Shown: piece by piece, positions 1 to 7,658 of the stretch
Position numbering within the stretch: position 1 is the stretch's first letter
Layout: each line of letters begins with the position of its first letter
DNA from: Bifidobacterium miconisargentati
GTDB taxonomy: Bacteria; Actinomycetota; Actinomycetes; Actinomycetales; Bifidobacteriaceae
Assembly: GCF_019331675.1 (NCBI RefSeq)
Contig: NZ_JAHBBJ010000008.1
Span: forward strand, 1 to 64,000
Direction: 5' to 3'
Length of the DNA: 64,000 bases
Position numbers and translations under genes: made by a program
The notes under the pieces: model-generated
What the model was told of the DNA's origin: nothing
The model's input: the letters and a program-made list of their open reading frames with translations, nothing else
The model's database searches: none

Positions 1-51
1 TCGAACAGGCACCGGACGGCCTGACCGGCGGCCTTTAATACGACATCGCGT

Positions 52-125
52 TAAAACCACCCCGACACGCCTACTGCTACAAGGCCAAACCCCGGTCATA
101 AACACCACGTTTGGTTCCTATAACC
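52..125. repeat. Diverged direct repeat, copy 1
   Basis: This matches 323-402 with substitutions and a few indels. Shared blocks include ACAAG, CATAAACA, CAC and GTTCCTATA, followed by CCC. The copies start about 271-277 bases apart. Confidence 0.6.
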
Positions 126-322
126 CGTCGTTCCAGTCGATGCTGTTGCCGTATTCCGCGGAACTGTCGTCGTTTGCGACATCCGGTTACGCCGCACGCC
201 CGTCTTCGCCCTGCCGTTCCTTTTCATTGTCAAACCACACACGGAAACACTTCTTCGTCTTGCTGGATCTCATTCTCAAGGCACCCAGCCCAACAAAGGA
301 ACGCCCTCTATTCCCACACGCG

Positions 323-402
323 GAAAACAACACCACGACACACCTATTGCCACTGCCACAAGACCGAACCCGGAGCATAAACAACACTTTTGTTCCTATA
401 GC
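323..402. repeat. Diverged direct repeat, copy 2
   Basis: This is the second copy of the 52-125 repeat, in the same orientation. On the minus strand both copies read TATAGGAAC-like or TATAGGAACC-like starts. Confidence 0.6.
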
Positions 403-495
403 CCTGGGAAAAAGACCCGTGCAGGCCATGCTCTCGGGGCACCGCACGGGCCGCATCGACCCCGCTAGTTCACACCGCCGGGGCTGAGTGTGTCG

Positions 496-660
496 CTACT
501 CACGGCTTTCCTTGCGGTACTGCCACATCGCATAGGCTGCCAGAGCCATGCAGATGCAGTCGGCCGTGACCGTATCGATCTTGGCCGAAACGACGATGAG
601 CATCACCGTCATGTACCCGAGCATCGAGCCGCCGCGCGGCTCCTCATCCAAACTGCGCAT
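496..660 (-). CDS. Small putative membrane protein (54 aa)
   Basis: I do not recognise a family. The predicted protein has a short charged N-terminus (RSLDEEPRGG), then two closely spaced hydrophobic stretches (about residues 13-26 and 32-47), and ends in a charged tail (QYRKESRE). That suggests a small two-pass or hairpin membrane protein. I chose the ATG at 660 because GAAAGG lies 7 bases upstream; longer in-frame starts at 675 and 762 have no such site. No partner gene is adjacent. It could still be a chance frame in a gene-poor region. Confidence 0.4.
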   Translation of the reverse strand: MRSLDEEPRGGSMLGYMTVMLIVVSAKIDTVTADCICMALAAYAMWQYRKESRE

Positions 661-1134
661 GATTGCGCCTTTCATCAGGGCCGCGCCGCGTAGGACGCGG
701 CAACGTCGCCCGACTATTGCCGGACGGCCGAATCGATTCCTGCTAGAGAACGTCATCGACACCGATCATGATATCGACTATGCTGGAGAGTGCCGGCGGA
801 AACACTGCTAGCCGCTCCCGCTCTTCAGGCGCGCACGAAGGACTTTTAGGGAACGGGTCGAAACCGGCGGGGTGGCTCCAAACCCATCCCCATTAGAGCC
901 GCAAGGGGTGCCGGATTCACATCCGACACCCCTTAACTCTTTATGGCAGGGGCTCCGGCGCATGATCGTCTCTCCCAGATCCGCCGTAACAAAAAAGTGA
1001 CGAGCGAACCCAAACCAGCCGAAAACGCTTGATTCAACACCGGACAGAAGCCAGGCAAACACAGGCCAAGCCGGCTATCATGACCCAAACCAGCAACGTC
1101 GGCAGAGTTCAACTCCCCCACTCGCACCAGCAAG
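661..1134. other. Intergenic stretch without recognised gene
   Basis: There are no supported genes. It holds a hairpin at 901-934 (AAGGGGTGCCGGA pairing with TCCGACACCCCTT, one mismatch) and, at about 1102-1129, a string resembling a tRNA 3' end (GTTCAACTC then CACTCGCACCA). No complementary 5' acceptor strand or full cloverleaf can be found upstream. Confidence 0.5.
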
Positions 1135-1172
1135 AAAGGGCTGGAACCGAAAGGTTCCGGCCCTTTTGCTTT
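1135..1172 (+). terminator. Strong stem-loop terminator
   Basis: A 14-bp stem, AAAGGGCTGGAACC with GGTTCCGGCCCTTT, encloses a GAAA tetraloop and is followed by a T-rich tail. It lies directly after the tRNA-3'-end-like string and before the SDR gene, so it would end whatever was transcribed from the left. Confidence 0.75.
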
Positions 1173-1222
1173 ATCATGATTCAGAGCCGCAGGGGCACGA
1201 CGGCGCGAAAGGACGGCGAATC

Positions 1223-1966
1223 ATGGCATCACTCAGCGGGAGGCACGTACTCGTCATTGGCGGGACGTCGGGGTTCGGGCTGGAGATCGCGAGGCAGGCC
1301 CTCGGCGAGGGAGCCGACGTGATTGCAATCGGGCGTTCGCCAGAACATCTTGAAGCGGCGAAAACCGCACTGGACACGGCCGTCTCCTCGGCCGACCGCA
1401 CGGCACACGCGGAAATCGCCGCCCTGGACGCGACGGACATGCAGCAGCTTGCGGAGTTCGTGGAACAGCACGGTCCGTTCGACCACGTCGTTTCGATGAT
1501 GGGCGGCGCGATGGGCGGCGGGTTTCTGAACAACACCGATGACGCCATCCGCGCGGCCGTGGACGGCAAGTACCTCACTGCGTTGCGTATCGCACGAGTC
1601 GTGCTGCCGCATATCTCGGATGGCGGCTCGCTGACGTTGACCGCGGGCTCCGGCGGACGACCGTACAATGCTTCGGGCGCGGTGCTGGGCAATCAGGCGA
1701 TCGAGACGCTGGTACAGGGACTTGCCATCGAATCGTCCCCGCGCGTACGTGTGAACGCAGTGGCCCCGTGGTGGACGCCCACCGGCCTGTGGCGCGGTAT
1801 GACGCCGGAACAGCTCACGGCCCAAGCCGAGCAGATGGCCGACGCCAATCCGCTCAAACGCCTCGGCACAATCGACGAGGTCGCGGACGCCTATCTTTTC
1901 CTGATGCGCAATGGGTTCATGAACGCCGAAACCATCCACGTCGACGGCGGCGTCAGCGCGTTGTAA
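1223..1966 (+). CDS. SDR-family oxidoreductase
   Basis: This 247-residue protein has the short-chain dehydrogenase/reductase fold: a nucleotide-binding motif GGTSGFG at about residues 12-18, a central GGAMGGG-type loop, and the C-terminal IHVDGG signature near the end. The usual catalytic Tyr-x-x-x-Lys is not intact: Tyr148 is present but the expected Lys position is Gly (YNASG). It therefore belongs to a non-classical SDR branch and its chemistry may differ. I chose the ATG at 1223 because GAAAGGAC lies 8 bases upstream; an in-frame ATG at 1166 falls in the terminator hairpin. It appears to be monocistronic. The substrate is unknown. Confidence 0.85.
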   Translation: MASLSGRHVLVIGGTSGFGLEIARQALGEGADVIAIGRSPEHLEAAKTALDTAVSSADRTAHAEIAALDATDMQQLAEFVEQHGPFDHVVSMMGGAMGGGFLNNTDDAIRAAVDGKYLTALRIARVVLPHISDGGSLTLTAGSGGRPYNASGAVLGNQAIETLVQGLAIESSPRVRVNAVAPWWTPTGLWRGMTPEQLTAQAEQMADANPLKRLGTIDEVADAYLFLMRNGFMNAETIHVDGGVSAL

Positions 1967-1992
1967 CGACGGCCGGCACGAATCTGCAGTGC

Positions 1993-2655
1993 TCAGAACG
2001 AGGACTGCGCCGAGTCCGCCGCATCCGGCACCAGCAGATACTCGCCTCGTTCGTAGTATTTGGCCGCTGGGCGCGCAGGCGATGCATCCGAGCCGGATTG
2101 GTCGGCGGCAAACCCCACCAGACGAACCCGAGCACCGAAAATCAGCAAGGTGACGCGGGCCGCATCTCCTCGATCACCGACCTCGCTGCCTGCGGGATAC
2201 GCGAACACGGTAATGCTGCGATCACCGGAGACCGGACGGAACAGCAGCGTCCGCACCGGCCTGGACAGCCACGAGGGCGCCATGCTGTCATTGCTGGAAT
2301 CCGTATGGTCGTCGCCGCCGACGATTTCGTAGCCTTGCGGCTCGAACAGTGCCGTCTGCACGCCGACCAATCCCTCCGGCACATGCGCCCGATGCCAGAA
2401 CACCTGCACCTGCGCTAGGCTACGTGCAACGACGAACGTTGCACCGACAAGAATCGCCGCTTCGACTTTATGGTCTTCGAAATGGTTGAATATCTCCCGC
2501 GTATACGGAATCACCATGACGATCATGGCCACCACCGCCCAGCAGCCGAAGAAAAGCAGCGCCATCGCGAGGCCGCCCACCGGCTTCAAACGATTCCACG
2601 CCTCACGGCCGACGTCTTCCCGCCCCTCGAACCAGGCACCCATATCCGCATTCAT
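1993..2655 (-). CDS. Hypothetical membrane protein (220 aa)
   Basis: I do not recognise a named family. After a polar N-terminus there are two strong hydrophobic segments (about residues 29-50 and 65-82), then a roughly 135-residue mostly soluble C-terminal part with beta-type patches (RTLLFRPV, SITVFAYP, RVTLLIFGARVRLVGF). The topology suggests a membrane-anchored domain, possibly a nuclease- or PH-like small domain, but that is inference. It is convergent with the SDR gene (27-base gap). The start is uncertain: ATG codons at 2655 and 2643 both lack a clear ribosome binding site. Confidence 0.65.
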   Translation of the reverse strand: MNADMGAWFEGREDVGREAWNRLKPVGGLAMALLFFGCWAVVAMIVMVIPYTREIFNHFEDHKVEAAILVGATFVVARSLAQVQVFWHRAHVPEGLVGVQTALFEPQGYEIVGGDDHTDSSNDSMAPSWLSRPVRTLLFRPVSGDRSITVFAYPAGSEVGDRGDAARVTLLIFGARVRLVGFAADQSGSDASPARPAAKYYERGEYLLVPDAADSAQSSF

Positions 2656-2757
2656 AACCCGATTATGAGGGCCTTGCGGACCGGAATCGCGCGGAATCGG
2701 ATGAATAGTCGATGAATCGCGCGGCGGGTCGTGCCCGTTCGCGTTCGGATACCGGCC

Positions 2758-3090
2758 TTAGGCCTTGCGCGCGAGCTGCACGGCAGTGCCGGAGGCGGTG
2801 ACCATGAGCATGGAGCCGTCCGTGCCGAGCACCTCGTAGTCGATGTCGACGCCGACCACCGCGTGCGCACCCATCGCCTCGGCACGCTGCTGCATCTCGG
2901 CGATGGCCTCGTTGCGGGCGTTCAGCAGCTCCTCCTCATAACCCTGGCTGCGGCCGCCGAACACGTTGCGGAAGCTCGCGCCGATGTCCCTGAACATGTT
3001 CACGCCCGAGACGACCTCGCCGAACACGATGCCCTGGTAGTTGGTGATGGTGTATCCGTCGACGGACGGCGTGGTGGTGACGAGAATCAT
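2758..3090 (-). CDS. YbjQ/UPF0145 family protein
   Basis: This 110-residue protein matches the YbjQ (UPF0145, putative heavy-metal-binding) family: N-terminal [13 protein letters not shown], the central [20 protein letters not shown] block, helix [19 protein letters not shown], and the [16 protein letters not shown] core. The length fits the family. An AAGGAG site stands 6 bases before the ATG. These proteins form compact pentameric folds; the cellular role is not established. It is transcribed divergently from the methyltransferase gene. Confidence 0.85.
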   Translation of the reverse strand: MILVTTTPSVDGYTITNYQGIVFGEVVSGVNMFRDIGASFRNVFGGRSQGYEEELLNARNEAIAEMQQRAEAMGAHAVVGVDIDYEVLGTDGSMLMVTASGTAVQLARKA

Positions 3091-3178
3091 CGTGGGGCTC
3101 CTTTGACTAACTTTTCTACTAGCTAACGCCCACTAACCTTACGGCGCGGCAATCCCATCCAGCATTATCTTTCATCAC

Positions 3179-3226
3179 GGCGCAAAGGGCGAAGACTAAT
3201 CAGGCGCAAAGGATGAAGACCAATCA
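3179..3226. repeat. Two tandem 24-bp repeats upstream of the methyltransferase
   Basis: Units at 3179-3202 and 3203-3226 share GGCGCAAAGG, then GAAGAC, then AATCA, with three mismatches. They lie about 75-120 bases before the methyltransferase start and could be binding sites for its helix-turn-helix domain. Confidence 0.65.
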
Positions 3227-3286
3227 AGGAAGTAACTGGATTATAAAAGAAAACAAATGTCTTTTTTTCTAGTCCAGTCTCTCGCC

Positions 3287-3298
3287 CATAATTACAAC
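3287..3298 (+). promoter_or_regulatory. Candidate -10 element giving a leaderless methyltransferase mRNA
   Basis: CATAAT at 3287-3292 ends 6 bases before the ATG at 3299, and no ribosome binding site precedes that ATG. A transcript starting at or near the ATG is therefore plausible. No good -35 is visible. Confidence 0.4.
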
Positions 3299-4642
3299 AT
3301 GACTGATACCCTTCTAACAGGTAGGCAAGCCGCAGAGTACATGGGCGTATCCCCATCCGTTATTACGCGGCTCGTCAACGACGGCACCCTCAATTGCACT
3401 ATGGTCGGGGCGCGCAGAGCATTTGCACAAGATACGCTCGAAACCTATCTGGAAAAACATAACCAAAGACGCGCAGCCGTCGATCATGAACGCAAGGACT
3501 CAGGAATCCCCGAAATTGTAGCACTGTCTTTCTTCACTGGAGCCGGCGGGCTGGATCTCGGAATGGAGGAGACCGGCATTCACAGTATGTTGTATTGCGA
3601 GAACAACCGAGAATGCCGCATGACCATAGATAGGAACCGCCCCAATGCTGCTTTGATTGGAGACATCAACGAGTATGACGCAGCAGACGTACTCCGTATG
3701 GCCGGGATTCCTGAATCTCACGAAGTAGATATAATGTTCGGAGGTCCGCCATGCCAAGCCTTTAGCACCGCCGGAGCCCGCCGGGCTTTCGACGATGCCC
3801 GCGGCAATGTGTTCCTCCGCTTCTTAGCAATCGCCGCAGATATTCGCCCACGATATTTAGTTATCGAAAACGTACGAGGTCTTCTTTCGACTCCTTTCCC
3901 AATTGAGAATGGTGGACGTCCCGTGCGCGGTGGAGCCATGCGCGTCATTTTAAATAAATTACATGATATGGGTTATAAAGTATCTTTTAATCTATATAAT
4001 GCCGCCAATTTTGGAGCAGCACAAATCCGGGAACGTGTTGTTATAATCGCCAAGCGCAACGGCCAAGCAGCCAACTGGCTAACCCCCACCAACAGCAATC
4101 AACCCTCATGGGGACTTCCTCAATGGAAGACGTTTCGTGAAGCAACAGAAAATATTGAACCTAAATCACATCATTACATACAATTCCCACAGAAACGAAT
4201 AAAGTATTTTAAAATGCTCAAAGCAGGCCAATATTGGACGTCTTTGCCAAAGAACATACAAAGAGAAGCCATGGGGAAAGCTCTTGACCTCGGTGGAGGA
4301 AAAACTGGTTTTTATAGAAGATTAAGTTGGGATAAACCGGCACCAACGCTTGTTACAAGCCCGATTATGAAAGCGACAGATTTATGCCATCCGGAAGAAT
4401 TACGCCCATTAAGTATCGAAGAATACCGAGCAATCCAAGGTTTCCCCGAAGATTGGTGGATAGCTGGTGAACTAGCAGATATGTACCGGCAAATTGGCAA
4501 CGCAGTTCCGATCAAGCTCGGCTCTGCTATTGGACAAACACTCATCGACGATATGAACGGAGTCAAACAGGATAGAGACTGGAGCAAATTCCCATATTCG
4601 CGATACACTCATACAAGCGACAAAACCTGGAGCGCAGACTAG
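3299..4642 (+). CDS. DNA (cytosine-5-)-methyltransferase with N-terminal HTH domain
   Basis: This is the modification enzyme of a type II system; it transfers a methyl group from SAM to C5 of cytosine. Motifs in order are: FFTGAGGLDLG (motif I, about residues 78-88), GGPPCQAFS with the catalytic Cys (motif IV, about 148-156), ENVRGL (motif VI, about 190), QIRERV (motif VIII), and QIGNAVP (motif X, about 398). Residues 1-55 form an excisionase/MerR-type helix-turn-helix (TGRQAAEYMGVSPSVITRLV), so the enzyme may regulate its own locus as some other HTH-bearing C5 methyltransferases do. I chose 3299 because the protein then begins right at the HTH. The gene is visibly A/T-richer than its neighbours, which suggests acquisition by transfer. 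The endonuclease gene follows after 62 bases. Confidence 0.93.
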   Translation: MTDTLLTGRQAAEYMGVSPSVITRLVNDGTLNCTMVGARRAFAQDTLETYLEKHNQRRAAVDHERKDSGIPEIVALSFFTGAGGLDLGMEETGIHSMLYCENNRECRMTIDRNRPNAALIGDINEYDAADVLRMAGIPESHEVDIMFGGPPCQAFSTAGARRAFDDARGNVFLRFLAIAADIRPRYLVIENVRGLLSTPFPIENGGRPVRGGAMRVILNKLHDMGYKVSFNLYNAANFGAAQIRERVVIIAKRNGQAANWLTPTNSNQPSWGLPQWKTFREATENIEPKSHHYIQFPQKRIKYFKMLKAGQYWTSLPKNIQREAMGKALDLGGGKTGFYRRLSWDKPAPTLVTSPIMKATDLCHPEELRPLSIEEYRAIQGFPEDWWIAGELADMYRQIGNAVPIKLGSAIGQTLIDDMNGVKQDRDWSKFPYSRYTHTSDKTWSAD

Positions 4643-4704
4643 CCGCCCACCACCCGTCGTATACTATCTTTTATAGGCAGACCTACAGGGGAGGCGAGGC
4701 AACG

Positions 4705-5550
4705 ATGGCACGCACGAAGAATGCAAGCAAGGAACTCGTCTATGCAAAGTTACGCGAAGCTTTAGATTGGTGTAACGCTCATAGCGACAGCGCACAGCAA
4801 CGATTTAACCGATGCGTAGATATTATTATCGACCCGCAGGCGTACAAGACCCGCAATCAGGAAATGAAATCGCTCTTCCCTGTGCTTATGTTGAGCAAAT
4901 TCTCCGGATACCGACCCGGTATCCCGGTAAAAGAAACTTGCCTTCCCTTAGACAGTTCAGATTTTCTTGATATGTATTTCACAACCTGGGCAAAGAAGTA
5001 TTTCAACGCTTGGAAGGTGCTCCCCTCGCAACGCATCGCTTCACCAAAAGGGGCTGCCACAGATCCTGCATTAATAAAGATGGTAGAGCCACGTGCTGGA
5101 AGTATCTATATTGCTCGTGATTGGGCCTCATACCATAATTTATTCATGTCTGCGGAAAATGTCGGCGGGAATCTACTCGAAGAGTATATTTATACCAAAG
5201 TTTGCAATTATGGATGGATGTGGTGCCGAGGGGAAGTCCTAACTGCAGTAGATTTCTGCAGTATGGGGAAAGAACGTTTTATCCAAATTAAAAATAAATC
5301 CAATACGGAAAACTCATCTGGGAAAGGCTTTCGAGAAGATCACGATGCCGACAAATGGTATCGAATGGAAGCCCAGAAAAAAGATGGAAATATCATTACA
5401 CGGTGGAGCGATCTCGTGAAAATCATTCAGGAAGGCGCTCCCGACGGAGTCAATGTACCAACAGACATAATGACGGAGGAGTCTTATTTGGATTTCGTCC
5501 GAAATGCAGCTGCCGCGAATCCCGCGTTAATCACCGATCAGGAAAGGTGA
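4705..5550 (+). CDS. Type II restriction endonuclease, SinI-like
   Basis: This 281-residue protein directly follows the C5 methyltransferase and has a GGGGAGG ribosome binding site. The nuclease signature is a PD-(D/E)xK-like arrangement: LLEEYIY, then VDFCSM (Asp near 182) and FIQIKNKS (Lys near 197). Overall similarity by eye is to SinI-type (GGWCC-cutting) endonucleases, but this is memory-based and the recognition site should be treated as unknown. The N-terminus (KNASKELVYAKLREALDW) is helical and possibly a dimerisation part. The low-GC composition matches the methyltransferase, so the pair probably moved together. The frame is intact, so the system may be active. Confidence 0.75.
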   Translation: MARTKNASKELVYAKLREALDWCNAHSDSAQQRFNRCVDIIIDPQAYKTRNQEMKSLFPVLMLSKFSGYRPGIPVKETCLPLDSSDFLDMYFTTWAKKYFNAWKVLPSQRIASPKGAATDPALIKMVEPRAGSIYIARDWASYHNLFMSAENVGGNLLEEYIYTKVCNYGWMWCRGEVLTAVDFCSMGKERFIQIKNKSNTENSSGKGFREDHDADKWYRMEAQKKDGNIITRWSDLVKIIQEGAPDGVNVPTDIMTEESYLDFVRNAAAANPALITDQER

Positions 5551-5826
5551 CACTGTCGGCAGCACAGAAGCGACTCTGCCTACGCTGCCGACAATTGCTC
5601 CGGAGCCGTACCGGCATGAAATGAAGTAAATGACAGCACACAGCTAGAGCACGGCCTTTCGGCGACGCCGTCAGGCGTTTGCAGCGTCATAGGTGTACGA
5701 CTTCCATTACGTCAACCCGCGCATGCACCTCCAATTACATTTCTGCATCATCGGACGGTTTTCTGCCTCATATTGGCGTGATTTGATGCAGAAAACACCG
5801 CGAAAGACGGACCTACAGACCAGTCG
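5551..5826. other. Intergenic region after the RM pair with inverted repeats
   Basis: There is no gene. A perfect 10-bp inverted repeat (TGTCGGCAGC with GCTGCCGACA, 5554-5593) begins 3 bases after the endonuclease stop and may terminate it, though no T-tract follows. A second 10-bp inverted repeat (TTCTGCATCA at 5741-5750, TGATGCAGAA at 5784-5793) lies upstream of the toxin-antitoxin promoter. Confidence 0.5.
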
Positions 5827-5844
5827 TATAGCACATATGCTATA
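5827..5844. promoter_or_regulatory. Palindromic operator overlapping the TA promoter
   Basis: TATAGCA and TGCTATA are 7-bp perfect arms around a CATA centre. The right arm overlaps the only -10-like sequence (TATATT, 5841-5846), 6 bases before the ATG at 5853. The antitoxin has a helix-turn-helix, so autorepression at this site is a natural inference. Confidence 0.65.
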
Positions 5845-5852
5845 TTCGTGGC

Positions 5853-6431
5853 ATGAAGACGATTGGGGAACTGCGCGAAGAACGACTGCGCGCACATATC
5901 AATCAAGCCAGCGTGGCCGCGATGATGGGGACCACGCAGTCGGCAGTGTCTCGCGCAGAGCGCGACGGCAACCCAACACAGGACTTCCTGCAGCGCTATG
6001 AGAACTCGTTACGCAGCATCATCACAGGCGATACAGGTATCAGCAACAGCGCCGCAGCCCAACCCCTCCTAGGCCAAGCGCCCACCGATAATCCCGGCCT
6101 TTCTCATGACAGCACACTCGAAATCGTCACATTGCGACTGATCATCTCCCAGCTCGTCGAGCGATACGACATCGCGGACATGTACGTTTTCGGCTCCGTG
6201 GCGCGAGGTGAGGCACGACCGGATTCCGACGTGGATTTGCTGTATCGGCTCAAACCCGGCGCTTCGCATTCGATGATGACAATGCAACGGCTTACTGACG
6301 ACTTGGAATCGATGACCGGCCGCAAGGTGTCGCTGACTTCATACGACTCGCTGCTCCGCAACGCGCAACGAAGCCGGGCCAGCCAACGATTCCTCGAATA
6401 TATCGCCAAAGACATGATTAAGGTGGCCTGA
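5853..6431 (+). CDS. HTH-MNT nucleotidyltransferase antitoxin (type VII-like)
   Basis: There are two domains. Residues about 1-55 are a helix-turn-helix (REERLRAHINQASVAAMMGTTQSAVSRAERDG). Residues about 85-192 are a minimal nucleotidyltransferase with FGSVARGEARPDSDVDLLY, the GS-x(n)-DxD signature of the MNT family. In HEPN/MNT pairs the MNT protein nucleotidylates a tyrosine of the HEPN toxin and so silences it. Here the antitoxin also carries a DNA-binding domain. The palindrome 5827-5844 overlaps its promoter, no ribosome binding site is seen, and the mRNA may be leaderless. The HEPN gene follows 5 bases after the stop. Confidence 0.85.
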   Translation: MKTIGELREERLRAHINQASVAAMMGTTQSAVSRAERDGNPTQDFLQRYENSLRSIITGDTGISNSAAAQPLLGQAPTDNPGLSHDSTLEIVTLRLIISQLVERYDIADMYVFGSVARGEARPDSDVDLLYRLKPGASHSMMTMQRLTDDLESMTGRKVSLTSYDSLLRNAQRSRASQRFLEYIAKDMIKVA

Positions 6432-6436
6432 CGCCC

Positions 6437-6850
6437 ATGAACAACGCCCCACGCCAGACAGGCCATTGGGATAACACCACGCCTATCATTCACAGCGACC
6501 AGCTCTTCCGCGACCAAACCACGCTCATCCGTCTGCTAGAGCATCTCGACCATGCCATCGAAGACGCGCAAGGCGCCCAATCGCCCGATGATCTGTTCGC
6601 CGATCGCATGCGCTTCAATTCCGTCGCCATGGAAATGACGCAGGCCCAGGAATGTGCTCGCAGGCTCTCCGGAAGCTGCCGTCAATCAATGCCGAACTTG
6701 CCTTGGGCCGAGCTCCGCGCGCTTCGCAACGTACTGGTTCACGATTACGACGAAATCGACGTTGAATCACTCTACGACACTGTCATGCACGATGCACCGG
6801 AGCTGACGGCACGACTTCGCCCCATCGTAGACGCCATAGACTCCATGTGA
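6437..6850 (+). CDS. HEPN (HepT-like) toxin
   Basis: This 137-residue helical protein contains the HEPN RNase motif R-x4-H-x-Y as RNVLVHDY (about residues 97-105), preceded by LPWAELRALR. It is typical of DUF86/HepT toxins, which cleave RNA and are inactivated by adenylylation of the motif Tyr. AAGGTGG upstream of the ATG is a plausible ribosome binding site, and the 5-base gap to the MNT gene indicates one transcript. All motif residues are present, so it is probably functional. It ends 4 bases before the convergent next gene. Confidence 0.83.
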   Translation: MNNAPRQTGHWDNTTPIIHSDQLFRDQTTLIRLLEHLDHAIEDAQGAQSPDDLFADRMRFNSVAMEMTQAQECARRLSGSCRQSMPNLPWAELRALRNVLVHDYDEIDVESLYDTVMHDAPELTARLRPIVDAIDSM

Positions 6851-6854
6851 ACGA

Positions 6855-7658
6855 TTAGCCCCGGTGCGCCGGACCGGGCTTGGGGCGGACCTTGACGGTG
6901 AAATAGTCGGCCTCGATTTTCCAGACGGCTACGCTCATGAGCTGGGCGTCGGTGAATTCGACGTGGGGCATGTGCGCCTGCTGGGTCATGAGGGCCTGCA
7001 GGCCGCGACGGCGCTCGTCCAGGCTGTCGACCAGCGAGGCGGTGCCGTTGCCGACAATCGACTTGAACGCCTCGCCCCAGTTGCACGCGGTCCGGCCGGC
7101 CACCACCTCGCAGTCGGTCTGCATGGTGAAGGCGACCGGGAGGCGATTGCCGGCGGCTCGAATCGCGTCGAGTTTGCGGCCGCGTGGGGCGGAGTGGAAC
7201 CAGAGCGCCAGATGGCCGGGGGCGCCGTTGGCATCGCCGCTATCATCAGCAGCTGCGGCGGCATTCGTGCCAATCGAATCAGCCAGGTCAGTCGAATCAG
7301 CCAGGTCAGTCGAATCAGTCAAGCCGGTCGAATCAGTCATACCCGCTGAATCAACCGGACCAGCCGGACCATTCACGACAACCACACCGGCCGCACCCAC
7401 CGCACCAACCGAGTACTCATACCCGAAGTTGAGCGGCACGATGGTCAGTCCCTCGGCGTCCACGTACGCCATCTCCACGACGTCGCACCCGTCGATAATC
7501 GCGGCGATCTGTGCGGGGTCGGTCACCTCGCGATCGGCGCGGCGCATCGGACGATGCCCGCCCGCGACCGTGTGCTCGTTCTCCCGCTTTTGCGGCCGCG
7601 GATGCGCAGGACGTGCCGAGCCGGTTTCAGCAGTCGGCGGCACATTCTCCATGCTCAT
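6855..7658 (-). CDS. Pyridoxamine 5'-phosphate oxidase-like (NimA-type) flavin protein with low-complexity insert
   Basis: The conserved part starts at [29 protein letters not shown] and continues with [41 protein letters not shown], and [27 protein letters not shown]. This matches nitroimidazole-resistance/PNPOx-like split-barrel proteins, which bind FMN. Two parts are unusual: an N-terminal extension of about 38 residues, and an insert of about 45 residues rich in Asp, Ser, Thr and Ala (codons about 7260-7370) built from short tandem repeats. I chose ATG 7658 because it overlaps the msrAB stop as ATGA, with GAAGGG upstream; translation is probably coupled. The redox theme fits its neighbour. 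The exact substrate is unknown. Confidence 0.75.
   Translation of the reverse strand: MSMENVPPTAETGSARPAHPRPQKRENEHTVAGGHRPMRRADREVTDPAQIAAIIDGCDVVEMAYVDAEGLTIVPLNFGYEYSVGAVGAAGVVVVNGPAGPVDSAGMTDSTGLTDSTDLADSTDLADSIGTNAAAAADDSGDANGAPGHLALWFHSAPRGRKLDAIRAAGNRLPVAFTMQTDCEVVAGRTACNWGEAFKSIVGNGTASLVDSLDERRRGLQALMTQQAHMPHVEFTDAQLMSVAVWKIEADYFTVKVRPKPGPAHRG
7278..7332. repeat. Coding minisatellite (18-bp unit) in the PNPOx-like gene
   Basis: The unit CAGTCGAATCAGCCAGGT is repeated with progressive decay (a third copy reads CAGTCGAATCAGTCAAGC). It encodes the alternating TDSTDLADS-type linker and keeps frame because the unit is a multiple of three. It may vary in copy number between strains. Confidence 0.65.

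Larger units (their letters stand above)
1..495. other. Gene-poor left edge with a diverged direct repeat
   Basis: I see no convincing gene here. Open frames on both strands are low-complexity, lack ribosome binding sites and overlap each other. The only clear structure is a diverged direct repeat: about 75 bases at 52-125 recur at 323-402, sharing blocks such as CATAAACA and GTTCCTATA. This may be remnant or non-coding-RNA sequence; nothing decides between them. Confidence 0.5.

Noticed and set aside
808-1062. An 84-codon minus-strand frame near the left edge
   Set aside because: It contains a hairpin, lacks a ribosome binding site and shows no recognisable domain.
1029-1130. A complete tRNA gene before the terminator at 1135
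   Set aside because: Only the T-loop-like and CACTCGCACCA-like 3' end is visible. No acceptor 5' strand, D arm or anticodon arm can be folded upstream.
3257-3298. A 14-residue longer start for the methyltransferase (ATG 3257)
   Set aside because: It has no ribosome binding site and the extra residues precede a complete HTH domain.
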